Assembly (NCBI GenBank): GCA_965199705.1
Contig: OZ241359.1
Location: 744,001 to 808,000, forward strand
Direction: 5' to 3'
Length of the DNA: 64,000 nt
DNA from: Azophilus sp965199705
Lineage (GTDB): Bacteria > Pseudomonadota > Gammaproteobacteria > Pseudomonadales > Azotimanducaceae
The notes under the pieces were generated by a model, which saw only the letters and a program-made list of their open reading frames with translations, made no database searches and was not told where the DNA came from. Below, in pieces: positions 23,558-32,052 of this stretch (position 1 is the stretch's first letter; each line of letters begins with the position of its first letter). The position numbers were made by a program, and so were the translations under genes.

Positions 23558-23995
23558 TTGACATTGCCCGTTGCAGTGGTCGCCATTCAGGTCATCATTG
23601 TTGCGATGGCAGCCTGCCTGTTTCTGGCCGTGTCGGTTGAACAGGCGGTGTCGGCGGTGCTTGGCGGGGGCGTGTGCGTTGTGCCGACTGCTGCGCTTGC
23701 CTGGGCTGCGGGCAGAGAACGAAGTCCGCTCCGCTTCCTGGGTTGGGGGGTGTTGCGCTCGGTAGCGACGGTGCTGCTGATCGCTGGCGCGCTGGTTTTG
23801 TTGAGGCCAGCGCCACTTGGGTTCTTTGTGACCCTGGCCGCCGCCAGCCTGGCCTATGTGGTTGCGCCGCTGGCCAGCGGCCGGTTGGCGCCGGGCCGGG
23901 ATTCGGGCGTGAAGCCCGGGGCAGAGAAAGCTGTCGAGGCCAGGGCGGAACGGCAGAGCGGAACAGAACGAAGCGAGATGACGCGGGATAGATAG
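23558..23995 (+). CDS. atpI: ATP synthase accessory protein I
   Basis: 145 aa with four hydrophobic segments in the first 110 residues (VAVVAIQVIIVAMAACLFLAV, AVLGGGVCVVPTAALAW, VLRSVATVLLIAGALVLL, LGFFVTLAAASLAYVVAPL) and a charged tail. AtpI helps assemble the c-ring and is the poorly conserved first gene of F-type ATPase operons. Its position, 24 bp before atpB and just behind a strong promoter, identifies it. No ATG is available: TTG 23558 is used, but the frame is open upstream (ALESAARNLFGQL), so the real start may be further 5'. Confidence 0.75.
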   Translation: MTLPVAVVAIQVIIVAMAACLFLAVSVEQAVSAVLGGGVCVVPTAALAWAAGRERSPLRFLGWGVLRSVATVLLIAGALVLLRPAPLGFFVTLAAASLAYVVAPLASGRLAPGRDSGVKPGAEKAVEARAERQSGTERSEMTRDR

Positions 23996-24019
23996 AAGGA
24001 CGCTTGGCGAGACATCCTG

Positions 24020-24871
24020 ATGGCATCTGCGGACCCACAAACCAGCGCCGAGTACATTCGGCACCATCTGACCAACCTGACCTTTGGCAAGCATCCGGAT
24101 GCTGGCTGGGGCTTTGCCCATTCAGCGCAGGAAGCTGCCGAGATGGGGTTCTGGTCCATCCATGTCGATTCCATGGCCTGGTCCATTGGTCTTGGCGTGA
24201 TCTTTCTCGCGCTGTTCCGCGGCGCCGCCAGCAGAGCCACTGCCGGTGTGCCCGGCAGTTGGCAGAACTTTGTCGAGATCATCGTTGAATTCATCGACGA
24301 CACCACCGAGAGCATCTTTGCCCACAAGAACGATCTGGTCGCGCCGCTGGCATTGACGATATTCGTCTGGGTGTTCCTGATGAATCTGATGGATCTCGTG
24401 CCGGTGGACTGGGTGCCTGAACTGGCGAAGTTGTTCGGCATTCACTACATGAAGATCGTGCCGAGCACCGATCCCAACATCACCATGGCGATGGCGTTGA
24501 CCGTCTTCGTCCTCATCCTCTATTACAGCGTCAAGTGCAAGGGCCTGGGTGGATTCCTGAAGGAGCTTTCATTCCATCCCTTTCCATCGAAATTGCTGAT
24601 TCCGGTGAATTTCGTGCTTGAGTTCGTGACCCTTGTCGCGAAGCCGCTTTCGCTTGGCCTGCGTCTGTTCGGCAATCTCTACGCCGGCGAAATGATCTTC
24701 GTGCTGATTGCGATCATGTTTTCCGCAGGTATCGTCTTTGCGTTGGCGGGTGGCGTCTTCCAGTTTGTCTGGGCTGCCTTCCATCTCATCGTCATTACCT
24801 TGCAGGCTTTCGTCTTTGCGGTGCTCACCATCGTCTATCTGGCGCAGGCGCATGAAGCGGACGAGCACTGA
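24020..24871 (+). CDS. atpB: ATP synthase F0 subunit a
   Basis: 283 aa, membrane stator part of the proton channel. The essential Arg is in PLSLGLRLFGNLYAGEM (Arg215). It has the gammaproteobacterial type N-terminus (EYIRHHLTNL, FWSIHVDSM) and the loop LVPVDWVPELA with IVPSTDPNITMAMAL. The family length in this class is about 270 aa. The last helices (VFQFVWAAFHLIVITLQAFVFAVLTIVYL) contain the conserved Gln of the exit half-channel. Confidence 0.97.
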   Translation: MASADPQTSAEYIRHHLTNLTFGKHPDAGWGFAHSAQEAAEMGFWSIHVDSMAWSIGLGVIFLALFRGAASRATAGVPGSWQNFVEIIVEFIDDTTESIFAHKNDLVAPLALTIFVWVFLMNLMDLVPVDWVPELAKLFGIHYMKIVPSTDPNITMAMALTVFVLILYYSVKCKGLGGFLKELSFHPFPSKLLIPVNFVLEFVTLVAKPLSLGLRLFGNLYAGEMIFVLIAIMFSAGIVFALAGGVFQFVWAAFHLIVITLQAFVFAVLTIVYLAQAHEADEH

Positions 24872-24928
24872 ACGGCGCCGCACTGACGATTTCTCGATGT
24901 ACCCCTCACTGAAACCAACGGAGCGATC

Positions 24929-25162
24929 ATGGAACTAGCTGTACTCTTGTATGTGGCGGGCGGTCTCATGCTCGGCCTCGGCGCTGTTGGCGCGGCGGTC
25001 GGCGTGGGGGTGTTGGGCGGCAAGTACCTCGAAGGCGTGGCCCGGCAACCGGAGCTGCTGCCGATGTTGCGCACCCAGCTGTTTATCGTCCTGGGCCTGG
25101 TGGACGCCGTGCCCATGATTTCGGTAGGCATTGGCCTGTACGCCATCTTTGCCCTCGGCTGA
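24929..25162 (+). CDS. atpE: ATP synthase F0 subunit c
   Basis: 77 aa, two helices joined by the polar loop ARQPEL. The proton-carrying carboxylate is Asp59 in GLVDAVPMI. Neighbouring residues lack the Na+-binding pattern, so this is a proton-translocating ring. The Gly-rich first helix (LGLGAVGAAVGVGVLGG) is intact. Confidence 0.97.
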   Translation: MELAVLLYVAGGLMLGLGAVGAAVGVGVLGGKYLEGVARQPELLPMLRTQLFIVLGLVDAVPMISVGIGLYAIFALG

Positions 25163-25179
25163 AGAGACGGATCAAGGCG

Positions 25180-25650
25180 ATGAACATAGGACTCACACTG
25201 ATCGGCCAGAGTCTGGTCTTCGTTGTGTTTGTGGCGTTCTGCATGAAGTACGTCTGGCCGCATGTGAAGGCCGCCATGACCGAACGCCAGCAAGCGATCG
25301 CACAGGGTCTGGAGGCGGCCGAGGCGGCGGACAAGAAGCTCCGCGAGGCCGAAAGCGGCGCCGAATCCGAGCGTGCGCAGGCGAAACGCGAGGCTGCACA
25401 GATCATCGAGCAGGCTCGTCAGAGAGCCAGTCAGATGGTTGAGAGCGCCCGCGATGAGGCCCGTGCGGAAGGCGAGCGCATGCTGGAAGCGGCGCGCGCC
25501 GAGATCGGCCAGGAAATGAACCGGGCCCGAGAGCGGTTGCGCCAGGATGTCGGGGCCCTGGCTATCCGCGGCGCGGAACAGGTGCTTGAGGAGCAGATCG
25601 ATCCTGAACGCCACGAACGGATCCTTGACCGGCTGGCGGCGGAACTCTGA
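25180..25650 (+). CDS. atpF: ATP synthase F0 subunit b
   Basis: 156 aa, matching the E. coli length. A single N-terminal membrane helix (IGQSLVFVVFVAFCMKYVWP) is followed by a long charged right-handed coiled coil (AQGLEAAEAADKKLREAESG and onward) that forms the peripheral stalk. It is 17 bp after atpE and 4 bp before atpH. Confidence 0.96.
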   Translation: MNIGLTLIGQSLVFVVFVAFCMKYVWPHVKAAMTERQQAIAQGLEAAEAADKKLREAESGAESERAQAKREAAQIIEQARQRASQMVESARDEARAEGERMLEAARAEIGQEMNRARERLRQDVGALAIRGAEQVLEEQIDPERHERILDRLAAEL

Positions 25651-25654
25651 ACCG

Positions 25655-26194
25655 ATGGCCGAACCAGCCACTCTGGCCCGACCCTATGGCAATGCCGTGT
25701 TCGCCCTGGCCCGGGCGTCGGCGGCGATACCCAGATGGTCGCGCCTGCTCCGGCTGCTTTCCGACTGCCTGGCAGAGGCCCGCGTGCGCACGCTGGTGCA
25801 ATCACCGGAAGTCTCGGCGCCGGTCAAGGCGGAGCAACTTGCCCGCTTGTGCGGCGAAGAAATAGACGCGACGGGCCGGCAGTTTCTGCGCGTGCTGGCC
25901 GACAATGGCCGGTTGCTGCTGCTCGCCGAGATTGCCGAGAGATTTGCGGCGCTTCAGGCCGAGGAAGAGCGCGTGCTCGACGTCTCCGTACAATCCGCCT
26001 TTGCGCTCTCGGATGCCCAGATCGAACGGCTCAAGGCAGCGCTTGCACAGCGCTTCGACAAGGAAATTCACATGACAACCCGGGTGGACAAGGCCCTGCT
26101 CGGCGGCGCCGTGATTCGCGCGGGCGATCTGCTGATAGACGGCTCGGTACGCGGCCGGTTGAACAACCTTTCCAGGATATTGATGGCGCGCTGA
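25655..26194 (+). CDS. atpH: ATP synthase F1 subunit delta
   Basis: 179 aa. N-terminal six-helix domain (TLARPYGNAVFALA) and the conserved C-terminal segment TTRVDKALLGGAVIRAGDLLIDGSVRGRL. It links the peripheral stalk to the alpha3-beta3 head. ATG 25655 is set by the start of the family pattern; the frame is open further upstream but overlaps atpF. Confidence 0.96.
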   Translation: MAEPATLARPYGNAVFALARASAAIPRWSRLLRLLSDCLAEARVRTLVQSPEVSAPVKAEQLARLCGEEIDATGRQFLRVLADNGRLLLLAEIAERFAALQAEEERVLDVSVQSAFALSDAQIERLKAALAQRFDKEIHMTTRVDKALLGGAVIRAGDLLIDGSVRGRLNNLSRILMAR

Positions 26195-26243
26195 CCGCGG
26201 CGCCCCCTTCAGGACACGCCAGGAACCATCAGGAAACAAAGCC

Positions 26244-27788
26244 ATGCAACAACTCAACCCTGCGGAAATCAGCGACATCATCCGCCAACGGATCGAGAGC
26301 CTGGAGGTTCAGTCCGAGGCCCGGAATGAAGGGGTGGTGGTCGGCGTCTCGGACGGCATCGTTCGCATCCACGGCATGGCCGCTGCTCAGTACGGAGAGA
26401 TGATCGAGTTTGCCGGCGGTCTGTTCGGCATGGCCCTGAACCTGGAACGGGATTCCGTCGGCGCTGTGGTGCTTGGCGACTATCTCGGCCTGTCCGAGGG
26501 CATGACGGCTCGCTGTACCGGACGCATTCTCGAAGTGCCGGTAGGCCGCGAGTTGCTCGGCAGGGTGGTGGATGCGCTCGGCCAGCCACTGGATGGCAAG
26601 GGGCCGATAAACGCACCGCTCACGGCGCCTGTTGAGAAGGTGGCCCCCGGCGTCATTGCCCGCCAGACCGTGGATCAGCCGGTGCAGATTGGCCTCAAGT
26701 GCATCGACGCCATGGTGCCGATCGGGCGTGGCCAGCGCGAGCTCATCATTGGCGACCGGCAAATCGGCAAGACCGCCATTGCCGTGGACGCCATCATCAA
26801 CCAGAAACACAGCGGCATCAAATGCGTCTATGTGGCCATCGGCCAGAAGATGTCCACCATCGCCAACATCGTGCGCACTTTCGAGGAGCATGGCGTGCTC
26901 GACAACACCATTGTGGTTGCTGCTTCTGCGGCAGACCCTGCGCCCATGCAATTCATCGCGCCCTATTCCGGTTGCTCGATGGGCGAGTTTTTCCGCGATG
27001 AGGGAGAAGACGCGCTCATCATCTACGACGATCTCACCAAGCAGGCCTGGGCCTATCGGCAGATTTCGCTGTTGCTGCGCCGCCCGCCCGGGCGCGAAGC
27101 CTATCCGGGCGACGTCTTCTATCTGCACTCGCGTCTGCTGGAGCGCGCGTCTCGCGTAAACGCCGCCTATGTGGAACGCATGACGGAAGGCCGCGTGCAG
27201 GGCAGTACCGGGTCCTTGACTGCGCTGCCGATCATCGAAACTCAGGCTGGCGACGTGTCGGCCTTTGTGCCCACCAACGTCATCTCCATCACCGATGGCC
27301 AGATTTTCCTGGAAACCGATAACTTCAACGCCGGCCTGCGCCCGGCCATGAGTCCCGGCATCTCGGTCTCTCGGGTAGGTGGTTCGGCTCAGGTTCCGTT
27401 CATGAAGAAGATCGCCGGCGGCATCAAGCTGGCGCTGGCGCAGTACCGGGAGCTGGCCGCCTTCTCGCAGTTTGCCTCCGACCTCGACGAGACCACGCGC
27501 AAGCAGCTTGAGCATGGTCAGCGAGTGACCGAATTGATGAAGCAGAAGCAGTATGCGCCCATGACCGTCGCCGACATGGGCCTGGTGTTGTTCGCGGCCA
27601 ATGAAGGCTACCTGGAAGACGTAGCTGTCGAGCAGGTGGCCGACTTCGAGCAGGGCCTGCTTGCCTGGATGCACGCCGAACATGGCGGCTGGATGACGCA
27701 GATCAACGAAACCGGCGCCTATGACGCCGAAATCGAGCAGTTCATGCGCGAGCGCCTGGACGAATTCAAGGCCAGCGGCGCCTGGTAA
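26244..27788 (+). CDS. atpA: ATP synthase F1 subunit alpha
   Basis: 514 aa. N-terminal beta-barrel (EGVVVGVSDGIVRIHG), Walker A GDRQIGKTAIAVD, the catalytic Arg finger in the stretch FLETDNFNAGLRPAMSPGIS, and VSRVGGSAQ. Non-catalytic nucleotide-binding subunit of the hexamer. All landmark residues are present. Confidence 0.98.
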   Translation: MQQLNPAEISDIIRQRIESLEVQSEARNEGVVVGVSDGIVRIHGMAAAQYGEMIEFAGGLFGMALNLERDSVGAVVLGDYLGLSEGMTARCTGRILEVPVGRELLGRVVDALGQPLDGKGPINAPLTAPVEKVAPGVIARQTVDQPVQIGLKCIDAMVPIGRGQRELIIGDRQIGKTAIAVDAIINQKHSGIKCVYVAIGQKMSTIANIVRTFEEHGVLDNTIVVAASAADPAPMQFIAPYSGCSMGEFFRDEGEDALIIYDDLTKQAWAYRQISLLLRRPPGREAYPGDVFYLHSRLLERASRVNAAYVERMTEGRVQGSTGSLTALPIIETQAGDVSAFVPTNVISITDGQIFLETDNFNAGLRPAMSPGISVSRVGGSAQVPFMKKIAGGIKLALAQYRELAAFSQFASDLDETTRKQLEHGQRVTELMKQKQYAPMTVADMGLVLFAANEGYLEDVAVEQVADFEQGLLAWMHAEHGGWMTQINETGAYDAEIEQFMRERLDEFKASGAW

Positions 27789-27795
27789 CCCGCAG

Positions 27796-28656
27796 ATGGC
27801 CGTCGGCAAGGAAATCCGCAAGAAGATCGGCAGCGTGGAGAACACGCAAAAGATCACCTCGGCCATGCAGATGGTGGCGGCCAGCAAGATGCGCCGCACC
27901 CAGGATTCCATGCGCCGGGGCAAGCCCTACTCGGAGAAGATGCGCCAGGTGATCGGCCATCTGGCTGGCGCCAACCCGGAATACCGGCATGCCTGGATGC
28001 GGGAACGCGAAGTGCGCCGCGTCGGCTATCTCGTGATATCCACCGACAAGGGCCTTTGCGGGGGGCTCAACGTCAATCTGTTTCGCGAGCTGGTGCACAG
28101 TCTGGCTGCCTGGCATGACAAGGGTATCGAGAGTGATCTGGGGTTGATCGGCAACAAGTCCGCCGCATTCTTTCGCTCGGTTGGCGGCAATGTGCTGGCC
28201 ACCGTTCAGAATGTCGGCGAGTCGCCCGCAATCGCCGATCTGATCGGCGGCGTCAAGGTGATGTTCGACGCCTATGAATCCGAGCAGATAGACCGCCTGT
28301 ACATCGCCTGCAATGACTTCGTCAACACCATGACGCAAAGGCCGGTGATTCGTCAGTTGCTGCCGCTTGATCCCGATACGGAGTCGAGTCAACGCGGCCT
28401 CTGGGATTACCTCTATGAGCCGGACGCTCGGCAATTGATCGAGCAGCTGGTGGTGCGTTATGTCGAATCACAGGTGTATCAGGCGGTGGTGGAAAACGCA
28501 GCCTGCGAACAGGCGGCGAAGATGATCGCGATGAAGAACGCCACCGAAAACGCAGAAACACTGATCGGCGAATTGCGCCTGATCTACAACAACGCGCGCC
28601 AGGCAGCCATCACCCAGGAGATCGCCGAAATCGTCGGCGGCGCAGCTGCCGTCTAG
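27796..28656 (+). CDS. atpG: ATP synthase F1 subunit gamma
   Basis: 286 aa. The two terminal helices that form the rotor shaft are clear: AVGKEIRKKIGSVENTQKIT with AMQMVAASKMRR at the start, and MKNATENAETLIGELRLIYN with RQAAITQEIAEIVGGAAA at the end. The start at 27796 lies 7 bp after the atpA stop. Confidence 0.97.
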   Translation: MAVGKEIRKKIGSVENTQKITSAMQMVAASKMRRTQDSMRRGKPYSEKMRQVIGHLAGANPEYRHAWMREREVRRVGYLVISTDKGLCGGLNVNLFRELVHSLAAWHDKGIESDLGLIGNKSAAFFRSVGGNVLATVQNVGESPAIADLIGGVKVMFDAYESEQIDRLYIACNDFVNTMTQRPVIRQLLPLDPDTESSQRGLWDYLYEPDARQLIEQLVVRYVESQVYQAVVENAACEQAAKMIAMKNATENAETLIGELRLIYNNARQAAITQEIAEIVGGAAAV

Positions 28657-28716
28657 CGGCGTCTGACTGCCGACAAGCGCACCCGCAAACCCAAGGGATC
28701 AACAGAGGCTTTGAGC

Positions 28717-30093
28717 ATGTCCAAAGGTCGAATCGTACAGATCATCGGAGCGGTCATTGACGTCGAGTTCAATCGGGAGGCGGTTCCCGGGGTCTATGAC
28801 GCGCTGTCCGTGATCGAGAGCGGAACCACCCTTGAGGTGCAGCAGCAGCTTGGCGACGGCGTGGTTCGGGCGATTGCCATGGGCGCCAGCGATGGCCTGT
28901 CGCGGGGGCTTGAGGTGGTCAATACCGGACAGCCGATTTCCGTTCCGGTGGGTGAGGAAACGCTCGGCAGGATCATGGACGTACTCGGCAAGCCGATTGA
29001 CGAAAAGGGCCCGATCGACGCCGCAGTCTCCCGCCCGATCCATCGCAAGGCGCCGAATTACGAAGACCAGATCGGCGGCAACGAGTTGCTGGAAACGGGC
29101 GTGAAGGTGATCGACCTCATCTGTCCCTTCGCCAAGGGCGGCAAGGTCGGCCTGTTCGGTGGCGCCGGCGTTGGCAAGACAGTGACCATGCTGGAGCTGA
29201 TCCGCAACATCGCGATTGAGCATTCGGGCCTCTCGGTATTCGCCGGGGTCGGCGAGCGCACGCGGGAAGGCAACGACTTCTACTACGAAATGGAAGAAGC
29301 CGGGGTGCTTGACAAGATTTCCCTGGTCTTCGGGCAGATGAACGAACCGCCCGGCAACCGATTGCGGGTTGGCCTCACGGGCCTGACGCTGGCGGAGGAG
29401 TTCCGCGATGCGGGCCGCGATGTGCTGCTGTTCATCGACAACATCTATCGATACACGCTGGCGGGCACGGAAGTGTCGGCGCTGCTTGGCCGGATGCCGT
29501 CTGCGGTGGGCTATCAACCGAACCTGGCTGAAGAAATGGGCGTCTTGCAGGAACGCATCACAACTACCAAGACCGGCTCCATCACCTCCGTGCAGGCGGT
29601 TTATGTACCGGCGGATGACCTGACCGATCCGTCGCCAGCCACGACTTTCGCGCATCTGGATTCGACCGTTACCCTGTCTCGCGCCATCACGGACCTCGGC
29701 ATCTATCCAGCGGTTGACCCGCTTGATTCCACCAGCCGACAACTGGACCCGAATGTGGTCGGCCAGGAACACTATGATGTCGCCCAGGGCGTGCAGCAGG
29801 CGTTGCAGCGCTATCAGGAGCTTCGGGACATCATTGCCATTCTGGGCATGGATGAGTTGTCGGAGGAAGACAAGCAGCTTGTTTATCGCGCTCGCAAGAT
29901 TCAGCAGTTCTTCTCCCAGCCGATGTTCGTGGCCGCGCAGTTCACCGGGCAGGACGGCAAGTTTGTGCGCCGGGAAGATACGGTGCGCAGCTTCAAGGCC
30001 ATCCTGGATGGTGAGTACGATCATCTGCCGGAAGCGGCCTTCTATATGGTGGGCAGCATCGAAGACGCCGTGGCCAAGGCCGATATCCTGTGA
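28717..30093 (+). CDS. atpD: ATP synthase F1 subunit beta
   Basis: 458 aa catalytic subunit. Walker A GGAGVGKTVTML, catalytic Glu in GVGERTREGNDFY, Walker B LLFIDNIYRYT, and the LGRMPSAVGYQP and TGSITSVQAVYVPADDLTDP segments. ATG 28717 is preferred over TTG 28711 because AGAGG (28704-28708) then has 8-nt spacing. Confidence 0.98.
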   Translation: MSKGRIVQIIGAVIDVEFNREAVPGVYDALSVIESGTTLEVQQQLGDGVVRAIAMGASDGLSRGLEVVNTGQPISVPVGEETLGRIMDVLGKPIDEKGPIDAAVSRPIHRKAPNYEDQIGGNELLETGVKVIDLICPFAKGGKVGLFGGAGVGKTVTMLELIRNIAIEHSGLSVFAGVGERTREGNDFYYEMEEAGVLDKISLVFGQMNEPPGNRLRVGLTGLTLAEEFRDAGRDVLLFIDNIYRYTLAGTEVSALLGRMPSAVGYQPNLAEEMGVLQERITTTKTGSITSVQAVYVPADDLTDPSPATTFAHLDSTVTLSRAITDLGIYPAVDPLDSTSRQLDPNVVGQEHYDVAQGVQQALQRYQELRDIIAILGMDELSEEDKQLVYRARKIQQFFSQPMFVAAQFTGQDGKFVRREDTVRSFKAILDGEYDHLPEAAFYMVGSIEDAVAKADIL

Positions 30094-30167
30094 CCTGCGC
30101 CTGCTTCAGCGGCCTGGCCAGGCGGCTTGCAAGCCGCGCCCACTGACACGAATCGGGAGTCAGAGCC

Positions 30168-30590
30168 ATGCCCGCCACCTTGCACTGCGACATTGTCAGC
30201 GCCGAAGAAGAGATATTCTCTGGCGCCGTCACCATGGTCAGCCTGCGTGGCGCAGTCGGCGAGCTCGGCATCTTGCCGGGCCATGCGCCGCTGCTGACCG
30301 GCATTCGCCCCGGCGTGGTGCAGCTGCGCCGGGAAGACGGCGAAGACGAGATGTTCTACGCTTCCGGCGGGTTTCTTGAAGTGCAGCCTGGCGTGGTCAC
30401 GATCCTGGCCGATACCGCTGCGCGCGCGGAAGACCTGGACGAGGCTGCGGCTGTCGAAGCCAGGGCCGCCGCCGAACGGGCGCTGTCGGAACAGGCGGCT
30501 GATTTCGACTTCTCGCTGGCGGCTGCGCAGCTGGCCGAGGCCACGGCGCAGCAGCGCACCATCGAGGAGCTGCGCAAGCGACGACGCTGA
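30168..30590 (+). CDS. atpC: ATP synthase F1 subunit epsilon
   Basis: 140 aa. N-terminal beta-sandwich (LHCDIVSAEEEIFSGAV, GELGILPGHAPLLTGIRPG) and a C-terminal pair of helices rich in Ala and Glu that can inhibit ATP hydrolysis. Last gene of the atp operon, with glmU only 42 bp further on. Confidence 0.97.
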   Translation: MPATLHCDIVSAEEEIFSGAVTMVSLRGAVGELGILPGHAPLLTGIRPGVVQLRREDGEDEMFYASGGFLEVQPGVVTILADTAARAEDLDEAAAVEARAAAERALSEQAADFDFSLAAAQLAEATAQQRTIEELRKRRR

Positions 30591-30632
30591 TCAGCCAAAC
30601 CCGGTTACCATGAGGCAGGGCCTGGCGCGCTG

Positions 30633-32048
30633 ATGGCACCTTCCATGTCGCATCCATTTGATCTCTCCGCTATCGTCCTGGCGGCTGGCGAGGGCAGGCG
30701 GATGCGTTCGCGCCTGCCCAAGGCGCTGCATTGCATCGGTGGCAGGCCGATGCTGGATCATCTTCTGGAAACAGTGGCCGAACTGGCGCCGACGCGCACG
30801 CTGGTGACGATCGGTCACGGCGCGGAGCAAGTGCAGGCAGCCTTCTCGGAGACGAATCATGAGCTGATCTGGGTGCATCAGGCCAGACAGTTGGGCACCG
30901 GACATGCGGTGCAGCAGGCCCTGGCTCAGGCAATGCCGCAGCCTGCGACGGATGACGGCCTGGTGCTGGTGTTGTATGCCGATGTACCGCTGGTCTCGGC
31001 GGACACCTTGAAGGCGTGCATCGACGGGGCCGGGCAGGGCCTTTGCATCGTCACCGCCGAGGCGCCCGACCCGGCTGCGCTCGGCCGCATCAAGCGCAAT
31101 GCCGATGGCGAGATTTGCGGCATCGTCGAGTATGCCGATGCGACTGACCATGAACGCGCCATCCGCGAAATCAACACCGGCATCATGGCATTGCCAGCGC
31201 ACTGGCTGCTGCGTCTTGTCGCTGACGTCCAGGCGAACAACGCTCAGGGTGAGTTCTATCTGACCGACGTGGTGGCCGGCGCTGTGGCGGCTGGCCTTGC
31301 GGTGCATAGCGTTCGGGCGGCCAGCGCCGAGGAGGTGCTGGGCGTCAATGATCGGGCGCAACTGGCAGGGCTTGAGCGTTTCTTTCAGCGCCGGGAGGCG
31401 CAACGCCTGATGGCGGCCGGGGTCACGCTGGCCGACCCGGAGCGGCTCGATATTCGCGGCAGGGCGCAGGCGGGTCAGGATTGTTTCATCGACGTCAACG
31501 TGGTCCTGCAAGGCGATGTGCGCCTGGGCGAGCGGGTGCATCTGGGGCCAGGCGTGGTGCTTCAGGATACAACGCTCGCCGACGATGTGCGCATCGAACC
31601 CTATTCCGTTGTTCACGGCGCCCGTATCGGCGCCCGCAGCCGGATTGGTCCCTTCGCCCGTCTGCGTCCGGGCGCGGAGCTGGCGCAGGAGGTGTCGGTC
31701 GGCAACTTTGTCGAAGTCAAACAGGCGCGTCTTGACGCCGGGGTGAAGGCGAATCACCTGGCTTATCTCGGTGATGCCCGGATCGGCGCGGGCGCCAATG
31801 TCGGCGCCGGTGTGATCACCTGCAACTACGATGGGGCGGACAAGCACCCGACGCATATCGGTGAGGATGTGTTCATCGGCAGCAACGCCACCCTGGTGGC
31901 GCCAGTGCAGGTTGCTGCCGGCGCCTACATCGCCGCCGGATCGACCATCACCACGGCGGTTCGTGAGCAGGAACTGGCGGTTGCCAGAGGCCGACAACGC
32001 AACATCTCGGGCTGGCAGCGCCCGGGCAGCAAACCTCGGGACGACTGA
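30633..32048 (+). CDS. glmU: Bifunctional UDP-GlcNAc pyrophosphorylase / GlcN-1-P acetyltransferase
   Basis: 471 aa. The N-terminal uridyltransferase has IVLAAGEGRRMRSRLPKALH. The C-terminal left-handed beta helix has repeated hexads and the acetyl-CoA region NFVEVKQA, ANHLAYLGDA, GAGVITCNYDG. It makes UDP-GlcNAc for peptidoglycan and LPS. It lies 4 bp before glmS, which makes the upstream glucosamine-6-phosphate, and closely follows the atp operon, a common gammaproteobacterial order. ATG 30645 is an alternative start. Confidence 0.97.
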   Translation: MAPSMSHPFDLSAIVLAAGEGRRMRSRLPKALHCIGGRPMLDHLLETVAELAPTRTLVTIGHGAEQVQAAFSETNHELIWVHQARQLGTGHAVQQALAQAMPQPATDDGLVLVLYADVPLVSADTLKACIDGAGQGLCIVTAEAPDPAALGRIKRNADGEICGIVEYADATDHERAIREINTGIMALPAHWLLRLVADVQANNAQGEFYLTDVVAGAVAAGLAVHSVRAASAEEVLGVNDRAQLAGLERFFQRREAQRLMAAGVTLADPERLDIRGRAQAGQDCFIDVNVVLQGDVRLGERVHLGPGVVLQDTTLADDVRIEPYSVVHGARIGARSRIGPFARLRPGAELAQEVSVGNFVEVKQARLDAGVKANHLAYLGDARIGAGANVGAGVITCNYDGADKHPTHIGEDVFIGSNATLVAPVQVAAGAYIAAGSTITTAVREQELAVARGRQRNISGWQRPGSKPRDD

Positions 32049-32052
32049 TCTC

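Noticed and set aside
32049..32052. glmS ribozyme upstream of glmS
   Set aside because: The gap to glmU is only 4 bp, and such ribozymes belong to Firmicutes.
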